From contig NZ_WHPN01000275.1 of the NCBI RefSeq assembly GCF_009735685.1, positions 1 to 64,000 on the forward strand: a stretch of DNA of 64,000 bases, given 5' to 3'. The translations under genes were made by a program, and so were the position numbers. Below, piece after piece: positions 59,462 through 64,000 of this stretch (position 1 is the stretch's first letter; the number at the start of each line of letters is the position of its first letter). Origin of the DNA: Streptomyces lycii (GTDB lineage Bacteria; Actinomycetota; Actinomycetes; Streptomycetales; Streptomycetaceae). The notes under the pieces are model-generated. The model made no database searches and was not told the DNA's origin. It saw only the letters and a list, made by a program, of their open reading frames with translations.

Positions 59462-60934
59462 TCACGACGCCCCGGCCGGCGCGGACACGGACGGCGCGGG
59501 GACGGGCGACGCGGTGACGGGCGACGCGGACACGGACCGGGCGGACTTGCCCCGTACCGGCGCGGGCGTGCCCCGTAGCGGCGCGGCGGCGTACCGGCGC
59601 AGTGACTCGGTGAACTCCTCCAGCCGCCCGGCCAGTTCACCGGCGGTGCAGACTCCCGGGCCGGCCGCGAACTCCAGCGTCAGGCCGCGGCCCGCCTGCG
59701 GGTCGCCGGACACGTTGAGCCGCAGGCCGTCGGCCGGTCCGGCGGCCAGGGTGCGCAGCGTCGTGACGCAGTCGCCGAACCGCAGGCCACGCTCGAAGGA
59801 CAGGATGTTGACGGAGGTGCGGCCGGGCCCGCCGTATCCGTGTCCGTGACCGGCGGGCGCGTCCGGTGAGCCGAAGCGGTGGCGCTGGTGGCGGAGCGCC
59901 CCGCCGACGCGTTCGGAGACCTGTCCGACGAGCGCGGCGAAGGCGTCATCCGCACCGGCTCTTCCCGCTCTTCCCGCTCTTCCGGCCGGTCCGGCCGGTC
60001 CCGCGGTCCGGGCGGGCGCCGGGGTGCGCAGCCGCAGCGGCAGTTCGTTGGCCAGGTTGGCCGGGGTGTTCAGCGCCGCCCGGGTGAGCCGCCCGGCGAC
60101 CATCAGCCCGAGTACGACGTCGTCGGTGCCGGCCCGCTCGCCGAGATGGGCGGCCAGCGCCGCGATCAGGACGGCGGACCAGCGGGTGCGCGCCTCACGG
60201 GCCGTGCCGAGCAGCGCGGCGACGACCTCGTCCGGCAGCCGGGCCGCCGCCCGCAGCGGCCGGACGGCCGCGGCACCGTCCCGCCCGGCGGGTCCGGTCT
60301 CCGGGTACGGGGCGGCGAGCACCTCGCGCCAGTACGCCTCGTCCCGGGCGGCCTGCCCGGAGTGCTGGTAGGCCATCTCCTCGCCGACCAGCTGGGTCAG
60401 GGTCCCGGCACGGCTCCCGGGCACGTCGGAGCCGGCGGCCAGGGCCGTGTAGACCTCGGCGACGCGGCGCAGGTACTGGTGGCGGCTGTAGGTGTCGGCG
60501 ACGACCCGGTGGTGGCGGAGGAAGAGCAGGTGGTGCCGCTCCCCGAGCGTGAGCAGGGCGTGCTCGTACGGCGGCCCGGAACGCGGGTCGCTCCCCTCGT
60601 CCAGCCGCTCCGCCATCCAGGCGGCGGCCGCGTCGGCGGGGCCGGTCCGGCCGGACAGGTCGTGGCGGGGCAGCGGTGCCTCGTCCGCCGGGACGACGCA
60701 CTGCCAGGGAAAGCTGTGGTCCTGGCCGAAGCGGACGCGCAGCGCCTCCGTCCCGGCCAGCGCCGTGTGCAGCGCGCGCTCCAGCAGGACGGGGTCGAGG
60801 TCCCCGCGGATCTCCACGTAGGCACCGCAGTTGTGAGCCGGGTCCGCCGGCGCGGCCGCGCCCTGTGCCCACATCCTCTGCTGCGCCGCGAGCAGCGGAA
60901 ACCGGGGGTGCGGTGGTGCGTCGTTCCCCGTCAC
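59462..60934 (-). CDS. Standalone NRPS condensation-domain protein with altered active site
   Basis: A 490-residue condensation-family protein: FPLLAAQQRMW at the start, ALRVRFGQD, then the active-site region LRHHRVVADTYS (~137-148). Aligned to the canonical HHxxxDG, the second (catalytic) His position is Arg and the Gly is Thr (H-R-V-V-A-D-T). LNTPANLANELPLRL, with a Gly/Arg-Ala repeat inside the C-lobe, follows, and NILSFERGL resembles NxLxF. GTG 60934 overlaps the carrier-protein stop by 4 bases. No adenylation domain is nearby. Confidence 0.8.
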   Translation of the reverse strand: MTGNDAPPHPRFPLLAAQQRMWAQGAAAPADPAHNCGAYVEIRGDLDPVLLERALHTALAGTEALRVRFGQDHSFPWQCVVPADEAPLPRHDLSGRTGPADAAAAWMAERLDEGSDPRSGPPYEHALLTLGERHHLLFLRHHRVVADTYSRHQYLRRVAEVYTALAAGSDVPGSRAGTLTQLVGEEMAYQHSGQAARDEAYWREVLAAPYPETGPAGRDGAAAVRPLRAAARLPDEVVAALLGTAREARTRWSAVLIAALAAHLGERAGTDDVVLGLMVAGRLTRAALNTPANLANELPLRLRTPAPARTAGPAGPAGRAGRAGRAGADDAFAALVGQVSERVGGALRHQRHRFGSPDAPAGHGHGYGGPGRTSVNILSFERGLRFGDCVTTLRTLAAGPADGLRLNVSGDPQAGRGLTLEFAAGPGVCTAGELAGRLEEFTESLRRYAAAPLRGTPAPVRGKSARSVSASPVTASPVPAPSVSAPAGAS

Positions 60935-61212
60935 GCGTCGTCCGCCTCCGCGGCCGCCAGCATGCGGTCGAGGAGGCCGGCCAGCTCCCCGACGGTCGCG
61001 TGGTCCCAGAGCGCGGTGGTGTCGACGGCCACACCGAAGTGGTCCTCGGCGGCGGCCGCGACGGCGAACCCGGTGAGCGAGTCGAGGCCGTAGTCACCGA
61101 GCGGGACGTCCGGGGCGATGGCGCTCACGGGCAACCGGGTGTGCCCGGCGACCTGCTCGGTGATCCACCTGGTCGTCGGTTCGGTCGCTGCTTCCGGTGC
61201 GGCAGTTGTCAT
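60931..61212 (-). CDS. Acyl/peptidyl carrier protein
   Basis: A 93-residue carrier protein with the phosphopantetheine Ser at ~45 in DYGLDSLTGF. ATG 61212 follows GGAGTGGAGCG. It is coupled to the condensation protein, which presumably uses the acyl group it carries. No ligase or adenylation gene to load it is present in the window. Confidence 0.9.
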   Translation of the reverse strand: MTTAAPEAATEPTTRWITEQVAGHTRLPVSAIAPDVPLGDYGLDSLTGFAVAAAAEDHFGVAVDTTALWDHATVGELAGLLDRMLAAAEADDA

Positions 61213-61494
61213 CGCTCCACTCCTTCGGTCACCCGTATGCGTTCCGGGACACGGGAACGGCCGTACCCGGCGCCGGGCGGCGACGCTGCCCGCGCTCGGG
61301 ACGCGGCACCGGGTAACACGGACGAGAATGCCCTCGCGTTCTTGTCGGCGGCTTGCTCCCGGCCCGCGGTGGCTCGCCGGGCACCGCCCGGGGGCGGTTT
61401 CCGACATCCGTTCGCCGTGCCCCGTGACCCTTGGCAGCCTGTCCGGGCGGGAAATCTGGAAGGAGACCGCCGCCCCACCGGGAGGAGAACGCCA
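61213..61494. promoter_or_regulatory. Divergent region between carrier protein and muramidase genes
   Basis: 282 bases without a gene. GC-rich with a GCCCGGGGGC-type hairpin near 61385. It must carry promoters for both divergent genes; none could be assigned. Confidence 0.35.
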
Positions 61495-62049
61495 GTGATC
61501 AACGGCATCGACGTCAGCTCCCACCAGCCCCAATACTCCGCCTCCGGATGCGACTTCGTCTTCGTCAAGGCCACCGAGGGCCGTTCGTACAGCAATCCGC
61601 ACCGCGCCGACCAGGCACGGCGGGCCCGGGAGGCGGGCTGTGTCGTGGGCTTCTACCACTTCCTGTGGCCCGGTGACATCGCGGAGCAGGCCCGGTACTT
61701 CACCGAGCGGTGCGGCGCGGAGAAGGGCGACGTGCTCGCCGCGGACTGGGAGGTGACCGCCGACGGCACCCGTGCGAGCGGCGAGGACAAGGACCGGTTC
61801 CTCGACGAGGTGCGCGAGCTGCGGCCGGACCACCGCGTGATCCTGTACTGCAACCGGACGTTCTGGCGGCGGCACGACACGTCGTCCGCTGCCGGGGACG
61901 GGCTGTGGATCGCCGACTACGTCACCAAGGGCGAGCCGCGGATCGAGGCGGAGTGGCGGTTCCACCAGTACACCGACACGCCTCTCGACAAGAACGTCGG
62001 CCGGTTCCGCGACAAGGACGCGCTGCGGGCCTGGGCGAAGAAGTCCTGA
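61495..62049 (+). CDS. GH25 muramidase (lysozyme)
   Basis: A 184-residue glycoside hydrolase family 25 domain that cuts the MurNAc-GlcNAc bond. It has GIDVSSHQ (Asp ~5) and LAADWEVT (Asp and Glu, ~82-85), preceded by VGFYHFLWP, and ends in WIADY...FHQYTDT. No signal peptide is present, so it is either leaderless or acts in the cytoplasm or after lysis. GTG 61495 follows GGAGGAGAACGCCA. Confidence 0.9.
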   Translation: MINGIDVSSHQPQYSASGCDFVFVKATEGRSYSNPHRADQARRAREAGCVVGFYHFLWPGDIAEQARYFTERCGAEKGDVLAADWEVTADGTRASGEDKDRFLDEVRELRPDHRVILYCNRTFWRRHDTSSAAGDGLWIADYVTKGEPRIEAEWRFHQYTDTPLDKNVGRFRDKDALRAWAKKS

Positions 62050-62144
62050 CCGGCGGCCGTCCCGGACCGGTGGCCGCCCCCGGTCCGCTCGCTTCGGACG
62101 GCCCGACCGCGCCGGGCGGCCCCTCCCCGCCCGTCCACCGGCTT

Positions 62145-62232
62145 CGTGCCGGTACGCCGTCTCCGTGCCGGTACGCCGTCTCCGTGCCCGGTGCGCAGAC
62201 TCCGTGCCCGGTGCGCAGACTCCGTGCCCGGG
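62145..62232. repeat. Tandem repeats of 19 and 20 bp
   Basis: Two copies of CGTGCCGGTACGCCGTCTC (62145-62182) followed by two copies of CGTGCCCGGTGCGCAGACTC (62183-62222) and a partial one. The gap (62050-62274) has no gene. Confidence 0.9.
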
Positions 62233-62274
62233 ACGGCGGCGCCGCTGTCAGTCGCGGCGCATAAGCTCCTGGGC

Positions 62275-62586
62275 ATGGGTTACGCAGACCTGCGCGAGCT
62301 CCGCACCGCGCTCAGCACGGCACAGGACATCGCCTTCAACCTGGACCCGGCGGCGCCGTCCGCCGAGCAGACCGCCGAGCTTGTCGACGCCCTGCGCAGG
62401 GCGCTGGGCTCCGCGACCGCGCTCACCGGCGAGCAGGGCTCGACGGGCTGTCCCGAGCATCCGCGCGGCGCCGTCGACCCGCTCCACGGCGACAAGGACG
62501 ACCCGCTGCCGCCGGGCTGGGGCAAGTGCCTGCTGTGCAACGACCGCAGGCGCCGCGCCGGCACCCAGCGGCCCAGCCGCCGGTGA
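62275..62586 (+). CDS. 103-residue hypothetical protein with CxxH/CxxC
   Basis: A helical N-terminal half (DLRELRTALSTAQDIAFNL...) and a C-terminal CPEHP...CLLCNDRRRR that could bind zinc. ATG 62275 was chosen, but its ribosome binding site is weak. The acetyltransferase start overlaps its stop (GTGA), so the pair is an operon. Function unknown. Confidence 0.7.
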   Translation: MGYADLRELRTALSTAQDIAFNLDPAAPSAEQTAELVDALRRALGSATALTGEQGSTGCPEHPRGAVDPLHGDKDDPLPPGWGKCLLCNDRRRRAGTQRPSRR

Positions 62587-63242
62587 CGGCTGTGCCGGCC
62601 GCCCGGGGTCTCGCCTCCCTGCTCGCCGACGCCGCCCACGGCGCGTTCCCGCCGCCCGACGGCTCCGTCACGGTGCTGCCCCAGCCGAACCCCCGGGACG
62701 CGGGCGTGCTGTCCCTGACGGCTCATGCCGTGGTCTTCACGGACGAGGATCCGGCCTGGGTCCGCGCCCGGCTGGCGGAGGTGCCGAGCGATCCGCTCGG
62801 CGCCGCGCTGTCCCCGTCGTTCCTGTCCGCCCTCATGACCCGTACCGGCCGGCTGGTGAACAACACCGACCTGCTGACCGTCGCCCGCGCCCTGCCCGGC
62901 CCGCCCGCCTTGTCGCTGCACGAGATCGAGGACCGGGACCATCCGCGGGTGGTCCGCGCGCTGGCGTTCCGCGACGACGTACGGGTCTGGTGCACGGCCG
63001 AGGGCGGGGTGCTGGTGATGGGCCGGGGCGTCGCCGGACGCTGGGAGACGGCCGTCGAAGTGGACGGCGCCCTCCGCGGCAAGGGGCTCGGCCGGGCTCT
63101 CGCCGAGGCGGCCCGGCATCTCGTGCCCGACGGCGGTCCGCTCTGGTCCCAGCAGGCGCCGGGCAATGCCGCGAGCGTCCGGGCCTTCCAGGCTGCCGGG
63201 TTCCGGCCCGTCGGCGCGGAAGCGCTGCTGGTGGCTCCATGA
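62583..63242 (+). CDS. GNAT-family acetyltransferase
   Basis: A 219-residue protein whose C-terminal half is GNAT-like: TAVEVDGALRGKGLGRALAEAARHL (~155-178, the RGxGxG acetyl-CoA loop) and QQAPGNAASVRAFQAAGFRPVG (~195-215). The N-terminal half is a variable domain with FTDEDPAWVRARL. GTG 62583 overlaps the previous stop. The substrate is unknown. Confidence 0.85.
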   Translation: MTAVPAARGLASLLADAAHGAFPPPDGSVTVLPQPNPRDAGVLSLTAHAVVFTDEDPAWVRARLAEVPSDPLGAALSPSFLSALMTRTGRLVNNTDLLTVARALPGPPALSLHEIEDRDHPRVVRALAFRDDVRVWCTAEGGVLVMGRGVAGRWETAVEVDGALRGKGLGRALAEAARHLVPDGGPLWSQQAPGNAASVRAFQAAGFRPVGAEALLVAP

Positions 63243-63257
63243 ACGGACCGCGGCGCG

Positions 63258-63385
63258 GACCACCGGCCCCGGACCTCGGCTCTCGTACCGCCGACCGCGG
63301 CTCTCGGACTACCGGCCTCGGCCCTCGCACCACCGACCTCGGGGCCTCGCACCACCGGCCCCGGCCCTCGCACCACCGGCCCCGT
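63258..63385. repeat. ~24-bp imperfect tandem repeat
   Basis: Five to six imperfect copies of CCTCGCACCACCGGCCCCGG-type units fill the gap between the convergent acetyltransferase and ATPase genes. No separate terminator is seen. Confidence 0.8.
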
Positions 63386-63423
63386 CATGCCGCCGACCGC
63401 GGATCCCGGTCCCCGGGCCCGGC

Positions 63424-63939
63424 TCAGCGGTCGGCGACGCGGATCTCGAACCAGGTGGTCTTGCCGCACGGCAGCAGGTCCACGCCCCACCGGTCGGAGA
63501 GGGTGTCCACCAGGAACAGTCCCCGGCCGCTGATGTCGAGCGGCTGGACGGGCATCAGGCAGGGCAGTCCCCGGGACGGGTCGCGGACCTCGACACGGAT
63601 CCAGCCCCGGCGGCGCAGCATGCGCAGGCCGAACGTGCGGGCGCCGGTGTGCCGTACGGCGTTGCCGACCAGTTCCGAGACGAGCAGCACGACATGCTCC
63701 GCGAGCTGCGGCGACAGTGCCCATTTGCGCAGTACGACGGACTCCGCCAGCCGGCGGGCCGCGCCGGCCGATTCCGGGCGGGACGGGAGCCGGACTTCCT
63801 CGGCGGCCGGATCCCCGAAGAGTCCGAGCGCCCCCCGCGCCTGTTCGTCCGCGGTGGACGGCGTCCGTCCGGTCGCGGGCACATCGGCCCTGCGCCGCGG
63901 CCGTTCCACACCTTCGAGCCCAGCCATGCTCTCCATCAT
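63424..63939 (-). CDS. RsbW/SpoIIAB-like ATP-binding regulatory protein
   Basis: A 171-residue HATPase_c_2 protein. The N-box is LLVSELVGNAVRHTG (~85-100) and the G-box SGRGLFLVDTLSDRWG (~135-150), with a variable N-terminus (~1-50). Three ATGs are near (63939, 63936, 63927), none with a strong ribosome binding site. No HTH/DUF397 partner is beside it in the window. It is one of the many orphan anti-sigma-like kinases of Streptomyces. Confidence 0.87.
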   Translation of the reverse strand: MMESMAGLEGVERPRRRADVPATGRTPSTADEQARGALGLFGDPAAEEVRLPSRPESAGAARRLAESVVLRKWALSPQLAEHVVLLVSELVGNAVRHTGARTFGLRMLRRRGWIRVEVRDPSRGLPCLMPVQPLDISGRGLFLVDTLSDRWGVDLLPCGKTTWFEIRVADR

Positions 63940-64000
63940 GGCCGCTCGGAGCCCGTCACGGGCTGGAACCGGAGGATTACGCCCCGCCGATCACCGACGG

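Noticed and set aside
59151..59465. A longer N-terminus for the ECF sigma factor
   Set aside because: The upstream extension is Thr/Arg/Asp repeat from satellite DNA. ATG 59150 has a good ribosome binding site and gives the normal family length.

Overview
The window is about 64 kb of very GC-rich actinobacterial chromosome, almost certainly Streptomyces. The evidence is extreme GC at third codon positions, GTG/TTG starts with GGAGG-type ribosome binding sites, a WhiJ-type triad (HTH protein, DUF397 protein, RsbW-like ATPase), a GGDEF-EAL protein beside ligA, and the order gatC-gatA-small protein-gatB. From memory, the order of genes between about 6.8 and 40.4 kb resembles the S. coelicolor SCO5469-SCO5501 neighbourhood, and parts of it (gatCAB, ligA, MetE-like gene, mnmA, cysteine desulfurase) the M. 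tuberculosis chromosome. No tRNA, rRNA, CRISPR array, insertion sequence or prophage was seen.

Layout. 0-6.3 kb: a truncated LAL/LuxR-type ATP-binding regulator, a 67-residue protein and an MMPL exporter. 6.8-24.4 kb: translation, repair and signalling core (gatB, a 79-residue protein, gatA, gatC, a c-di-GMP GGDEF-EAL protein, ligA, a MetE-like protein, the WhiJ-type triad, an SDR, a LOG protein, a VOC protein, mnmA, a Tat-exported amidase, a cysteine desulfurase). 24.4-35.2 kb: a thioesterase, a TRIC-family channel, a five-gene oligopeptide ABC importer, two SseB-family proteins and a P-loop NTPase. 35.4-40.4 kb: a tandem glycine riboswitch followed by gcvT, gcvH, glyA and sdaA, a glycine-to-serine-to-pyruvate route.

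40.8-64 kb is accessory. It holds a secreted metzincin-like protein, a Vms1/Rv2629-like protein, a TetR/hydrolase pair, and then (45.6-54.8 kb) what looks like an undescribed aminocyclitol locus. That locus has an MFS exporter, a diverged MurC-like ligase, a YdcF-like protein, a broken DegT aminotransferase, an SDR, a bicupin, a 2-deoxy-scyllo-inosose synthase and an APH-type kinase. Both divergent promoter regions of the locus carry TTGCC/GGCAA palindromes that look like binding sites for a common regulator. The region ends with a NarL-type two-component pair coupled to a DedA protein, an ECF sigma factor, a standalone NRPS condensation protein with its carrier protein, a GH25 muramidase, an acetyltransferase and a second RsbW-like ATPase.

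A window-wide oddity is the number of short tandem repeats (7-35 bp units). They sit in many intergenic gaps and, in frame, inside or at the ends of proteins, most strikingly in the middle of the serine dehydratase gene.
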